NCBI GenBank assembly: GCA_947588955.1
Contig: CANPYX010000025.1
Location: 1-37,117, forward strand
Source of the DNA: an uncultured Oscillospiraceae bacterium
Lineage (GTDB): Bacteria > Bacillota > Clostridia > Oscillospirales > Oscillospiraceae
Length of the DNA stretch: 37,117 nucleotides
Direction of reading: 5' to 3'
A model generated the notes under the pieces. That model searched no databases, was not told the DNA's origin, and saw only the letters and a program-made list of their open reading frames with translations. Shown piece after piece: positions 1-6,864 of the stretch (position 1 is the stretch's first letter; every line of letters begins with the position of its first letter). The translations under genes and the position numbers were made by a program.

Positions 1-11
1 TACCAAAAAAA

Positions 12-50
12 GAAGAGAGTTACCAGGGTCCCTTGGTAACTCTCTTCCTT
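12..50 (-). terminator. Intrinsic terminator at left edge
   Basis: A perfect 14-bp stem (12-25 with 34-47) encloses a short loop. Read on the minus strand it is followed by a run of T (the A-run at 5-11). It lies just after the stop codon of the minus-strand coding remnant at 67, so it probably served that gene. A shorter T run on the plus side could make it bidirectional. Confidence 0.75.
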
Positions 51-66
51 TTTTACGGGACTTTTT

Positions 67-171
67 TCACAGCCCCATTAGTTTGTCAAAGCCACCCATT
101 TTCCCATCGAATATGGTAAAGTAGTCCGAGGGGTGCGCCAGTTCGGTGCAGGTAATATAGTCCGGTGAGAG
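67..171 (-). pseudogene. 3' remnant of an unidentified minus-strand gene
   Basis: The last ~34 codons of a minus-strand frame (ending DYFTIFDGKMGGFDKLMGL) have protein-like composition, end in TGA at 67 and are followed at once by a good terminator. Upstream of about 172 the frame becomes low-complexity Arg/Ser/Pro/Leu text without a start site, as expected when foreign or decayed DNA replaces the rest of a gene. I do not recognise the family. It could also be chance coding. The stop-terminator geometry is the main support. Confidence 0.3.
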
Positions 172-282
172 ACCGGACCCGGCAAAGCGTAGCGAGCAGC
201 CAGTACTCAGCCTTGGAGCCGGAGCAGTGAGGTGAGGCTTAAGCGTAGGCAGAGGAGCGCGAGAGCCGCAATCTAACAACGA

Positions 283-520
283 TTATTGCCAACTACGTGG
301 AACACTGCGAGAACGTAAGAAACTCTCGGCGTATACGCTGAAAACGTAACGCATTGATCTTGCGCAATTTCGAGATTTTGTAGTGGAGGGATGGGCTGAA
401 AAAGAAAATTGAATCGGCACATCATGCACCTAACCGGAGCTTTGCTACCCGGTCCGTGAAGCGAAAGTTTGCCGGCGTTCGGGCGTTTTTCAATGACCTG
501 ACACCATCCCAAATTCGAAT
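283..520 (+). pseudogene. Decayed N-terminal part of a tyrosine recombinase
   Basis: Three plus-strand frames, read in succession, give the SAM-like core-binding domain of XerC/D-type recombinases. They are IIANYVEHCENV from 283, then ERKKLSAYTLKT-stop-RIDLAQFRDFV from 311, then FATRSVKRKFAGVRAFFNDL from about 439. At least two frameshifts and a TAA inside the second block show it is dead. The catalytic domain is missing: the sequence ends at the 20-base repeat at 527. Family assignment rests on the typical LSxxTLxxYRxDLxxF and TVKRKxAxxRAFF patterns. Confidence 0.6.
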
Positions 521-526
521 GGAGGT

Positions 527-546
527 GGTGTTTGTCTACAGTCTGA
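527..546 (+). repeat. 20-base repeat, copy 1 (inverted copy at 37041)
   Basis: The bases ggtgtttgtctacagtctga occur here and, exactly as the reverse complement, at 37041-37060. In both places they touch GC-rich hairpins in non-coding DNA. Here the repeat also marks the break point of the decayed recombinase. It may be a conserved edge of a small interspersed element. Confidence 0.6.
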
Positions 547-578
547 ACCCCCGCCTCTGTTGAGAGGCGGGGGTTTTG
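546..578. terminator. 13-bp GC hairpin behind the DUF5658 gene
   Basis: A perfect stem (546-558 with 563-575, loop of 4) is followed by TTTT on the plus strand and bordered by AAAA on the minus side. It lies 6 bases after the stop of the minus-strand DUF5658 gene and could end transcription from either side. The T run is short. Confidence 0.5.
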
Positions 579-580
579 GC

Positions 581-928
581 TCACCCAAGGACGCGGCGCC
601 AGTAGGTGAGGACTATGTAGAGGGCGAAGGCGTCGAAGGCGAGGTAGGCGAGGAAGCAGAGCCACAGGCCGAAGCGCGCCAGCGGGCGGCGGCGGAAGTG
701 GTAGAGGAGCCAGAGGGCGGCGGGGATCAGGACGAACTTCAGCCCCAGCGTGGCCCAGGGGGTGCCGAGGATGTTGCCAAGGAAGGGGTTCATCTCAAAG
801 CTCCCCGGAATGAGCCGGAGGCCCACGGTGGTGTAGATGAAGTCCAAAAGGCTTAAAATCTGCGTACCCACGGCGAGGGCCAGGTACAGGCGGCTTTTTG
901 AGCGTCGCGTTTTTACTTCCGGTGTCAT
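581..928 (-). CDS. DUF5658 family small membrane protein
   Basis: Codes for 115 residues starting MTPEVKTRRSKSR. The start at 928 is chosen because AAGGAG lies 7-8 bases upstream, and the longer frame up to 1321 runs through the antitoxin gene on the other strand. A basic N-terminus is followed by three or four hydrophobic helices. The first contains LLDFIYTTVGL and the following loop SFEMNPFLG, matching the 'D..xT...E.NP' pattern of DUF5658 proteins. Function is unknown; an integral membrane location is inferred. It is a single gene with a hairpin directly downstream. Confidence 0.7.
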   Translation of the reverse strand: MTPEVKTRRSKSRLYLALAVGTQILSLLDFIYTTVGLRLIPGSFEMNPFLGNILGTPWATLGLKFVLIPAALWLLYHFRRRPLARFGLWLCFLAYLAFDAFALYIVLTYWRRVLG

Positions 929-973
929 ACGCGGTCTCCTTGCGGCATAAAATGATGGGCGGCGTCTCAGGGC

Positions 974-1024
974 TTGACGGAAGACGCCGAATATGGTACA
1001 ATAATCAGGGCAGAATATTGTACA
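974..1024 (+). promoter_or_regulatory. Promoter and operator of the yefM-yoeB pair
   Basis: TTGACG (974-979) and TACAAT (997-1002) are 17 bases apart, a good sigma-A promoter. GTACAATA (996-1003) and TATTGTAC (1016-1023) form an inverted repeat over the -10 and start region, and TGTACA occurs at 1019-1024. TGTACA-cored palindromes are the known YefM-YoeB operator in E. coli, so autorepression by the antitoxin complex is likely. Confidence 0.75.
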
Positions 1025-1045
1025 TAATAGGAGGGGGTGTATACT

Positions 1046-1315
1046 GTGATCGCAGTCAACTTTACAACGGCTCGGAGCAGGTTCAAGGACTTTTGCAACA
1101 AGGTGACGGACGAGGCGGAAACCGTGGTCGTCACCAGAAAAGCCCAAAAAAACGTGGTGATCATCAGCGCGGAGCGGTATAATGAGCTGGCGAAGGCCGA
1201 ACTCAACGCCGCCTTTCTCGGCAAGCTGGAACGCGGCCTTGCGCAGGTCCACGCGGGCCTGGGCATCGTGAAAACGATGGATGAGCTGGAGGCCATGGCG
1301 GACGATGGCGAATAA
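1046..1315 (+). CDS. yefM: YefM/Phd-family antitoxin
   Basis: An 89-residue protein, IAVNFTTARSRFKDFCNKV after the first residue, then VVVTRKAQKNVVIISAERYNEL, the standard Phd/YefM fold that binds operator DNA and, by its C-terminal half, wraps the toxin. I chose GTG at 1046, 11 bases after AGGAGG. The in-frame GTG at 1037 is only 2 bases from that site and less likely. The stop overlaps the toxin start by 11 bases, so the pair is translationally coupled. The protein should neutralise the YoeB-like RNase next door and repress the shared promoter. Confidence 0.85.
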   Translation: MIAVNFTTARSRFKDFCNKVTDEAETVVVTRKAQKNVVIISAERYNELAKAELNAAFLGKLERGLAQVHAGLGIVKTMDELEAMADDGE

Positions 1316-1568
1316 CATCACCTTTTCGCCGGAGGCATGGGCGGACTATCTCTACTGGCAGTCGGAGGACAAGAAGACCCTGAAGCGGATAAACCGGCTG
1401 ATTCAGGAGATCCAGCGTGACGGGAACGTGCGCGGCGTCGGCAAGGCGGAGCTGCTGCGTCACGCCGCGTGTATCAGCAGGCGTATCGACGAGAAAAACC
1501 GGCTGGTTTACACCTTGGAGGGCGAAAGCGTTGTGGTCCTGTCATGCCGGGGACACTATGAGGATTGA
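1305..1568 (+). CDS. yoeB: YoeB-family ribosome-dependent mRNA interferase
   Basis: An 87-residue toxin starting MANNITFSPEAWADYLYW, matching the family's opening W-x-D-Y-x-x-W. Residues equivalent to the E. coli catalytic set are present: Glu49 (GKAEL), Arg66 (NRLVY), and His84-Tyr85 (GHY). Family members bind the ribosome and cut mRNA in the A site. The ATG lies inside the last codons of the antitoxin gene, as is normal for this pair. The protein is full length, so the module should be functional. Confidence 0.9.
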   Translation: MANNITFSPEAWADYLYWQSEDKKTLKRINRLIQEIQRDGNVRGVGKAELLRHAACISRRIDEKNRLVYTLEGESVVVLSCRGHYED

Positions 1569-1570
1569 AC

Positions 1571-1613
1571 GAGGGCCAGGTATAACCTTGCGTGTACCTG
1601 GCCCTCAGTGTTT
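1571..1613. terminator. Hairpin between yoeB and the secreted-protein gene
   Basis: A perfect 12-bp stem (1571-1582 with 1595-1606, loop of 12) starts 3 bases after the yoeB stop. It is followed by a T-poor tail (AGTGTTTGT), so it may work with reduced efficiency. It also faces the end of the minus-strand gene at 1642. Confidence 0.6.
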
Positions 1614-1641
1614 GTGGGGTGTGTGCGGTCAGGGGTGGGGG

Positions 1642-2994
1642 TCATTCAGCGGTGGTGGCGGTGGGGGAGTAAGTCTCAAAGGTCACATAATCGGGCAAAA
1701 TGGCTAAGCTGCCCTGCTCATACTCACCAATTCTTTGTGTACCGTTTCCAGTGACACCCGCGGCAAGTATGTTGGAAAAATCTGTTGCGGTACTGCCAAT
1801 AACTCCCTCTACGTTGATAACGCCATTTTCACCCTTAGAGAGTGTGGCGCTGGATGAGTTTGTCCATCCGGCATTGTTGTATTTTGCCAGATACATATCA
1901 GCTGTATAGAAAAACATTTCTCCGTTTGACAAAATATTCAGGGTGCCTAAAACGTCGAGGCTAAAACCGGGAAGACATTTATACTTGTTGGCGATATTCA
2001 TTGTTGCACCACTGTTGATAACAGCTTTTGTATTATATCCAAACGGGCAGTAAAGATCGGCGCTGTCAAACTCATAAATTAAAGCGTTTAATTTTAAGCT
2101 GCCAGTTTGAATGGTGCAGTTGTTAAGAGTGAAGGTTTGCACGTTATTTGCACCGTATGTAAAAGTGATGTCGCCTGTACCTGAGATATTGTATATGCAC
2201 CCGGATGAGCTGCCAACCTCGGCGATGTAGGGAATCTCGACAGGAATCTCCTGGCTTGCGGCGTAAATATATGCCTGACCGTTCAAAACGGCGCCGCCCT
2301 TATAAATGGTAGTGCTTTCGATTCCGCCAAGAGAGTACAGGTTAAACGGGAAAACCCTGCGGTTGTAGGCCCTGAGTGACTGTGTGCCACCGCGCCAATC
2401 GGCAATTTGGAAGCGTTGGTACACTGTCCCAGTGTCGGCAACATTTATTTCGCCGCTACCGTACACACGCCCACGAGCGTAAAGTGTGCCGTTAACGGTC
2501 ATTTTCCCTCCATCCAGATTAAGTGCGCCATAATCTCCGCTGAGGAACCCGGTTCGAGGAACCTGGCTTTGCTGATTGCCGGCAACAATCAGAGTACCGT
2601 CAACTTCCAGAGTTAATCCCGTCGGAATCGTCAGTGTCGCAAAGGCTTTTCCTTCAGCGGGAGCTGCACCGTTATAATACTTAGCACCTTTTGTGTTTAG
2701 GTCGGCTGCGTAGTCAGTGCTGGTGGGAATGACGAGGGTAATAGTGCTTGGAATATTGAGGACGCCATCAGTTCCTACGGCTTTATAATTTGCGGTGAGA
2801 TACACAGTATCGACCTCAAGCTCAACCGCGGCTTCAAAGGCCTCTTCAAGTGTGTCAAACGGATAATACTCACCCTCGTATTCAAAAGTAGCAACGGGAC
2901 CTTCTTCTTGATCTGCGTATCCGCTTAGTATAAGGGAACACACCAGCGCAAAAGTGAGAATAACGGTTACTATTGGTTTACCTTTTTTAGACAT
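1642..2994 (-). CDS. Secreted, probably beta-helical surface protein
   Basis: A 450-residue protein with a classical signal peptide: MSKKGK, a hydrophobic stretch, and a likely cut after SGYA near residue 27. The mature part is rich in Asn, Thr, Gly and Tyr, with repeated short strands such as LTIPTGLTLEVDGTLIVAG and MTVNGTLYARG, suggesting a parallel beta-helix or autotransporter-like passenger. I see no sortase motif, SLH domain or catalytic motif. An AAGGAGG site is 8 bases before the ATG. It follows the prepilin-like gene on the same strand by 117 bases, and both are poorer in GC than their surroundings, so they probably came and are expressed together. Function unknown. Confidence 0.65.
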   Translation of the reverse strand: MSKKGKPIVTVILTFALVCSLILSGYADQEEGPVATFEYEGEYYPFDTLEEAFEAAVELEVDTVYLTANYKAVGTDGVLNIPSTITLVIPTSTDYAADLNTKGAKYYNGAAPAEGKAFATLTIPTGLTLEVDGTLIVAGNQQSQVPRTGFLSGDYGALNLDGGKMTVNGTLYARGRVYGSGEINVADTGTVYQRFQIADWRGGTQSLRAYNRRVFPFNLYSLGGIESTTIYKGGAVLNGQAYIYAASQEIPVEIPYIAEVGSSSGCIYNISGTGDITFTYGANNVQTFTLNNCTIQTGSLKLNALIYEFDSADLYCPFGYNTKAVINSGATMNIANKYKCLPGFSLDVLGTLNILSNGEMFFYTADMYLAKYNNAGWTNSSSATLSKGENGVINVEGVIGSTATDFSNILAAGVTGNGTQRIGEYEQGSLAILPDYVTFETYSPTATTAE

Positions 2995-3092
2995 AGCAAA
3001 GAACCTCCTTAAAATTATTTTTTGGGATAAAATAAAATAAATGAGGTTTGGTCACTCCTTTCACGTGGTTTTGAAATTTGCAATATATGTAA

Positions 3093-3108
3093 ACATCTTT
3101 TGCAAGAT
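3093..3108 (-). terminator. Weak hairpin between the two surface genes
   Basis: A 6-bp stem (3093-3098 with 3103-3108) lies just after the prepilin-like stop on the minus strand and is followed by TTTACA. It is too weak to be a firm terminator and may only attenuate transcription into the downstream secreted-protein gene. Confidence 0.3.
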
Positions 3109-3111
3109 GAT

Positions 3112-4704
3112 TTAATGAACATTTACAGTTAAAGTAAGAGTTTTAACCCCTTTCGGGCCGGTAGCCGTAAGTTGAATCGTACAAGTACCTTTTTTGACAG
3201 CGGAGATAGTCAATCCGCTTATAGTAATGCAACTGCCGTCCCCACCCGTAACAGCGATACTTCCGTTGGTAACTCCTTCCAGTAGTTCCAGCGTGCAGGA
3301 ACCAGCGCTCTTGTTAATTGAGCAGATCTCTATTGTACTTACCTTCGCCCCTACCTTTGAGTCGCTTACCTTCTCAGTACTTCCTTTAAGAGCCCCTATT
3401 GTTGTGTTAGCTTCAACATAAACCCGATTGGTGTGAGTTGTTGTGCATTCCCCACCGGGTTCGTCAGGCTCAACAGGAGTAGGACTATTTGTTTCGTTAT
3501 CCTTCCTCGGATTTGCGGAATTAGGGTTAACTTTCAAAATCATTGTTCCGTCGCTGTTTCTCTTCGCCGTAATGGTTATGCCCTGAGTCCCGCTATTGAT
3601 AAACCTCTGGATATCGTCCAAATTTGAACTTCCGTCCATGACAGAACCCGCAAGAGAAACATAACCGCCAATAGCTTCGGCAAGCTCCTCATCGCTCGGT
3701 GTCTTCCCCTTGCTTGCATATTCATTGTATACAAGCCCGCCGCACTCCATAAGCGCCAAATATGCCTTTGCATCAGATTCAGCCTGGTCTGACAAATAAG
3801 TAGAAATTATGCCACTCCAGTCAGAAGAGTTCTCCCCTTTTACAAAAATGTCATTATTGAAAAACGACGTGGCAATCTTTTCGTGATTTGCCAACTGGTC
3901 AGCATAATTTTCAATGTCCGCAGCCAGCTTAGCATTTGAAGCAACAGTATCAAGCCTTTGTGCATAAGAGAGAAATGCATAGTTTCGGGCAAGCTCAAGA
4001 TCAAATCCGCTAAATTGTACACCAGGGACCTCACCGGCTATGGCAAAGTTACTTTTCCATGCGCGAACTACTGTATCAGCATCAATGTTGCCGCTACTGT
4101 ATCCTGCCAATATATGTCCCGTCATTGACTTTTCATCATATTTTGAAGGATCAATTTTGAGCGGTGTTCCACTTCCGTTTACATCAATCCCCTCAGACGT
4201 AAGAAGACTTGTTACATCCTTGTAAATTTCCCAATAATCAGAAAAATCTGAGGCAAAGGAAGCCTTGGGATGGTCATTTATGTGCGTCATATAAGAATCA
4301 AGACTGCCGCCTACCTTTTTAAGTTGAGCAATTATGTCTCCGTTTATACCGTTCCAATCATCGCTGGACAGCTTGACTGCGCTGATGTCGCCCATTGCAT
4401 CTTCAATCGCCGCTTTGACAGCAGAATTATTGGTAAATGTTCCTTTTGAAGTGACAAATACCGCCGTGGTTTCCCCATCTGCCAAAAGCTCAGGATTGGA
4501 ATACCCAGCAATGTCCAGCGCGTGCATGATTTCGCCCACGGTCTGCCTGTCCACGCCCTTGTGAGTGTAGTCTATGTACCCGTTATACGCCACAGCGCCG
4601 ACGCCCGCGAGAATGGCGAGGACGGCGATGACCACCACCAGCTCCACCAGCGTAAAGCCGGCGTCACCATAGCGGCGCTTAGGTTTTGAAGAATTTCTTT
4701 TCAT
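3112..4704 (-). CDS. Large prepilin-like surface protein with C-terminal Ig-like domain
   Basis: A 530-residue protein with a type IV prepilin N-terminus. A basic leader ending in Gly16 is followed by FTLVELVVVIAVLAILAG, with Glu at mature position 5, so prepilin peptidase processing after Gly16 is expected. Pilins are usually 120-200 residues, so this one is very large. A mainly helical middle (about 40-420) leads to a Pro/Glu linker (PTPVEPDEPGG) and a last ~80 residues with a bacterial Ig-like (BIG2) pattern. The ATG at 4704 has AGGAGG 8 bases upstream. No pilus assembly ATPase is in the window. Expression is probably controlled by the invertible promoter at 5111-5436. It may be an adhesin displayed on a pseudopilus. 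Confidence 0.7.
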   Translation of the reverse strand: MKRNSSKPKRRYGDAGFTLVELVVVIAVLAILAGVGAVAYNGYIDYTHKGVDRQTVGEIMHALDIAGYSNPELLADGETTAVFVTSKGTFTNNSAVKAAIEDAMGDISAVKLSSDDWNGINGDIIAQLKKVGGSLDSYMTHINDHPKASFASDFSDYWEIYKDVTSLLTSEGIDVNGSGTPLKIDPSKYDEKSMTGHILAGYSSGNIDADTVVRAWKSNFAIAGEVPGVQFSGFDLELARNYAFLSYAQRLDTVASNAKLAADIENYADQLANHEKIATSFFNNDIFVKGENSSDWSGIISTYLSDQAESDAKAYLALMECGGLVYNEYASKGKTPSDEELAEAIGGYVSLAGSVMDGSSNLDDIQRFINSGTQGITITAKRNSDGTMILKVNPNSANPRKDNETNSPTPVEPDEPGGECTTTHTNRVYVEANTTIGALKGSTEKVSDSKVGAKVSTIEICSINKSAGSCTLELLEGVTNGSIAVTGGDGSCITISGLTISAVKKGTCTIQLTATGPKGVKTLTLTVNVH

Positions 4705-5107
4705 CTGATTAAACCTCCTGAAAATAGTTTCGGACGCGCCCTGGGCGCCCGGATTTTCCCTCATACGCTTTGGAGCGGAGGGATGAAAGATATATGTAAA
4801 GGTCCGCGGAGGCTCTCCGCGTTCCGGTCCAGCCGCCTCTTTCCGGGCGGCGATGTGGCAGCGAATGAACACCTTTACCCCCTAAAATAAAGGCAGGATG
4901 TGACCATACGTTCACACCCTGAGCATTGCCGTATTCTGCTTGATTCACAAGACCGCCAGAGAGTAGGCGGCATCGGCAACGCCCCATATCTACCACTGAC
5001 GTGCCGAGGCTTTTTTCCAATTCTGAGGCGGAGCGTGAATTTCTCCGTCAAAATGAACAAAAACGCCGCGGCTGATTTCGATGACCTGCCCCTCCCCACC
5101 GGGTTAC
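4705..5107 (-). ncRNA. Long structured 5' leader or RNA upstream of the prepilin-like gene
   Basis: About 400 bases without a convincing gene, read here on the minus strand. Helices, given by plus-strand positions: 4974-4982 with 4923-4931 (9 bp, one G-U) closing a junction that holds 4966-4970/4953-4957 and 4948-4951/4939-4942; then 4912-4921 with 4894-4903 (10 bp); then 4888-4893 with 4872-4877. Further GC hairpins follow toward the gene. This density of consecutive helices suggests a riboswitch or other folded RNA. I could not match it to a known class, and it lacks the conserved c-di-GMP-I (GEMM) core. Small minus-strand frames here look like by-products of the RNA. Confidence 0.45.
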
Positions 5108-5131
5108 GAAACATTATAGATATAATGTTTC
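5108..5131. repeat. Left inverted repeat of the invertible segment
   Basis: A near-perfect palindrome: 11-bp arms (5108-5118 and 5121-5131) around a central GA. The inner 18 bases (5111-5128) are identical to the reverse complement of 5419-5436. Short symmetric arms around a small asymmetric centre are typical of tyrosine recombinase core sites. The GA/TC centre gives the site its direction. Confidence 0.75.
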
Positions 5132-5161
5132 ACTCGGCTTAACTCGAAGGGTGTCGAAGGC

Positions 5162-5190
5162 TCCCCCGGACGGCGTTCCGGGGCTTTTCT
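5162..5190 (+). terminator. Terminator 1 inside the invertible segment
   Basis: A GC stem (CCCCGGA with TCCGGGG around a 6-base loop) is followed by CTTTTC on the plus strand. It changes strand with the inversion. In the ON state it would stop transcripts coming from the recombinase side. Confidence 0.6.
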
Positions 5191-5225
5191 CGTCTTTACA
5201 CTTTGACGAATTAAACACTTTTGGG

Positions 5226-5298
5226 CACGCCGCGACGCGCTCTCCGCTGTTCCGTTTTTTGGAACCAGTCCGAGAGCGTGTCGCGGCGTGTCTTTTTT
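5226..5298 (+). terminator. Terminator 2 inside the invertible segment
   Basis: A strong stem of about 17 pairs (5226-5243 with 5273-5290, one mismatch) is followed by TCTTTTTT. It lies about 45 bases before the promoter at 5341 and shields it from upstream transcription in either orientation. Confidence 0.75.
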
Positions 5299-5340
5299 AT
5301 GTATCCGGAAGAAATTTTCATCGAAATTTCTCATCGACTC

Positions 5341-5368
5341 TTGACAATTTGTTCAAATCGTCTATAAT
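5341..5368 (+). promoter_or_regulatory. Consensus sigma-A promoter inside the invertible segment
   Basis: TTGACA (5341-5346) and TATAAT (5363-5368) match both consensus hexamers with a 16-base spacer. In the present orientation the only thing downstream is the antisense strand of the recombinase gene. No plus-strand gene follows, which supports the idea that its real target is reached only after inversion. Confidence 0.85.
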
Positions 5369-5417
5369 GGGGAATGAAGAATTTCGTGAGGCTTGCGCTT
5401 TCCCGCCGGACGTGCGT

Positions 5418-5437
5418 GACATTATATCTATAATGTC
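5418..5437. repeat. Right inverted repeat of the invertible segment
   Basis: A perfect palindrome with 9-bp arms (5418-5426, 5429-5437) around TC. Bases 5419-5436 are the exact reverse complement of 5111-5128. It ends 3 bases before the recombinase stop codon. Confidence 0.75.
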
Positions 5438-5440
5438 CGC

Positions 5441-6331
5441 TTATTTTTTTGCCCTTTTTCCTCTCCCGCGCCTTTTCACGCGGGGAGGATTTTTCATTTT
5501 CGGCGCCAACCCCAGGGCGTTCACGAGCTTTCTATGCTCCGCGCCGCTGGACTTGGTGTAAATGCGGGTCGTCTCAATGCTGCTGTGGCCCAGAACGTCC
5601 GCCAGCTTCACCACGTCATGGTTGGCCTCGTAAAACGTCCGGGCGAAGAGCTTGCGGAGATTGTGCGGGAACGCTTTCGCGGCCCGGACTTTTGCGCGGA
5701 ACGCCGCCCGCTTCATAATGGCCCAGACACGCCCTCGGCTCAGGGGCTTTCCCTTACTCCCAAGAAATATTGCGCCGGAGGTGATGCCCTCGCTTTCCGC
5801 GTACTCCTCCAGCTCCCGTCCGATGTCGTCGGGGACCATGATTCGCCGCGTCTTCCGCTTGCAGGTCACCAGAATTTCCCGACCCTTCACGGCCTCCAGC
5901 GTGAAAAAAGCCAGCTCCGAAACACGAATCCCTGTGGAGCAAATCGTAGCAATAATAAGCCTGTCCCGCCCTTTTGCGGCGTCCAAAAGCGCCTCGTAGT
6001 CCGTTCGCGTAAGCTCCCGTTCCTCCGGGCAGTAGGCATCCCTCTGAATGACCAGCCGCTGTGTCCGGCAGTCCTCCCAGCCCGTAAATTTGAAGAACGC
6101 AAAGAGGGATTCGAGGATCGTGTTGACGCTGCCGGGCCTGTAGCCCTTTTCAATCAGCTCTCTCTTGAACCTCCCCGTCTCCTCCCCGCTGGACTCCCGC
6201 CCGTCAAGAAAAACGGCGTAGGCGCGAACGTCATGGAGATACCTGCCGATGGTGTGGGGGCTTCGCTCGTGCAAAACGAGGTCTGCCTCGAAACCGGAGA
6301 CGGCCTCCGGGGTGATAATGCGAGTGTCCAT
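5441..6331 (-). CDS. Tyrosine recombinase, probable invertase of the adjacent switch
   Basis: A 296-residue XerC/D-like recombinase. An N-terminal SAM-like DNA-binding domain (about 10-90) is followed by the catalytic domain with all expected residues: Arg136 (TGIRVSEL), a Lys near 158-160, His223 and Arg226 (PHNLR), His249 (LGHSS) and the nucleophile Tyr258 (RIYTK). A basic tail, RRGRGKRAKK, ends the protein. The ATG at 6331 is preceded by AAGGAGG at 6 bases. The gene ends 3 bases from the right inverted repeat at 5418-5437 and is convergent with the switch promoter. A chromosomal Xer role is less likely given the location and paired sites. Confidence 0.85.
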   Translation of the reverse strand: MDTRIITPEAVSGFEADLVLHERSPHTIGRYLHDVRAYAVFLDGRESSGEETGRFKRELIEKGYRPGSVNTILESLFAFFKFTGWEDCRTQRLVIQRDAYCPEERELTRTDYEALLDAAKGRDRLIIATICSTGIRVSELAFFTLEAVKGREILVTCKRKTRRIMVPDDIGRELEEYAESEGITSGAIFLGSKGKPLSRGRVWAIMKRAAFRAKVRAAKAFPHNLRKLFARTFYEANHDVVKLADVLGHSSIETTRIYTKSSGAEHRKLVNALGLAPKMKNPPRVKRRGRGKRAKK

Positions 6332-6507
6332 GTTGTGCCTCCTTAAAAAGTGTAGATGTATTTTGCCCGAAAAGGGCGCAGTCAATCTATCACTCTAAAT
6401 GAGGGGACAGTCAAGGAATTGTTCGCGTTTTGTGTGTAAAAACCTCATAATATAAGTTTTTTGACGGTTTCCGATTACACGAAGACCGCCCTTATCTCAT
6501 CCAAAAA

Positions 6508-6551
6508 AAGCGGTCATCGCAACGCCCGTGTTGGCATTGTGATGACCGCTT
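6508..6551 (-). terminator. Terminator of the small XRE regulator gene
   Basis: A 15-bp stem with one G-U pair (6508-6522 with 6537-6551) is followed on the minus strand by seven T. It lies 15 bases after the stop of the regulator gene. Confidence 0.85.
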
Positions 6552-6565
6552 CCGTTCGATTCATA

Positions 6566-6808
6566 TCAGCACGCGATCTTGCTGATCTGCGTCTCCCTCA
6601 CATTTGGCTCCTCCGGCTCTTCAAAAAACTCTCCCATCGTGACACCCAAGCCCTGGCAGAGCCTGTACAGCGTTTCCACCGTTAGCTGATTGCCCCGCTG
6701 ACGCGCCGCTTTTATTGTTGAATAGGGCACGCCGCTAACCTTCGCCAATTGGTAGAGGGACATATTACGTCCTTCAGTCAATTCAAGAACCCGATCCATT
6801 GTGTTCAC
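6566..6808 (-). CDS. Small XRE-family helix-turn-helix regulator
   Basis: An 80-residue Cro/CI-type protein: LYQLAKVSGVPYSTIKAAR gives the helix-turn-helix, followed by VETLYRLCQGLGVTMGEFF, typical of the single-domain XRE group. The start is GTG at 6808, with AGGAGG 8 bases upstream; the internal ATG three codons later lacks a well-placed site. It probably binds DNA as a dimer in control of the neighbouring mobile region. It lies on the same strand as the LexA-like repressor, 56 bases downstream of it, and has its own terminator. Confidence 0.8.
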   Translation of the reverse strand: MNTMDRVLELTEGRNMSLYQLAKVSGVPYSTIKAARQRGNQLTVETLYRLCQGLGVTMGEFFEEPEEPNVRETQISKIAC

Positions 6809-6864
6809 CGTCGCAACCTCCTGTTCAAAATAATAAAGAAGAACGGCCGATAAGGTGATCCGCC

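Larger units (their letters stand above)
5111..5436. mobile_element. Predicted invertible promoter (phase-variation switch)
   Basis: A segment of 326 bases bounded by exact 18-bp inverted repeats. Inside are a consensus sigma-A promoter pointing right (5341-5368) and two hairpin terminators pointing right (5162-5190, 5226-5298). The right repeat is 4 bases from the stop of a tyrosine recombinase gene. Inversion would put the promoter on the minus strand with its -10 at about 5179-5184, pointing at the structured leader and prepilin-like gene some 470 bases away. The terminators would then sit between the recombinase and the promoter as insulators. As written the switch is OFF for those genes. 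Recombinase-linked invertible promoters controlling surface proteins are well known in gut bacteria; the activity here is inference. Confidence 0.75.

Noticed and set aside
273-665. 130-residue minus-strand frame
   Set aside because: It runs across a hairpin, the repeat and the decayed recombinase on the other strand.
581-1321. 246-residue minus-strand protein
   Set aside because: Only the part from 928 has a ribosome site and family match; the rest is antisense to the antitoxin gene and its promoter.
4870-4985. c-di-GMP riboswitch controlling the prepilin gene
   Set aside because: Attractive by analogy with clostridial pilus genes, but the conserved GEMM core words are not present.
4709-5114. 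Small minus-strand frames in the prepilin leader
   Set aside because: No ribosome sites, and they cover the predicted helices; composition looks like translated structured RNA.
5534-6346. Plus-strand frame of 270 codons downstream of the switch promoter
   Set aside because: Antisense to the recombinase, low-complexity, no ribosome site; not a plausible target of the promoter.
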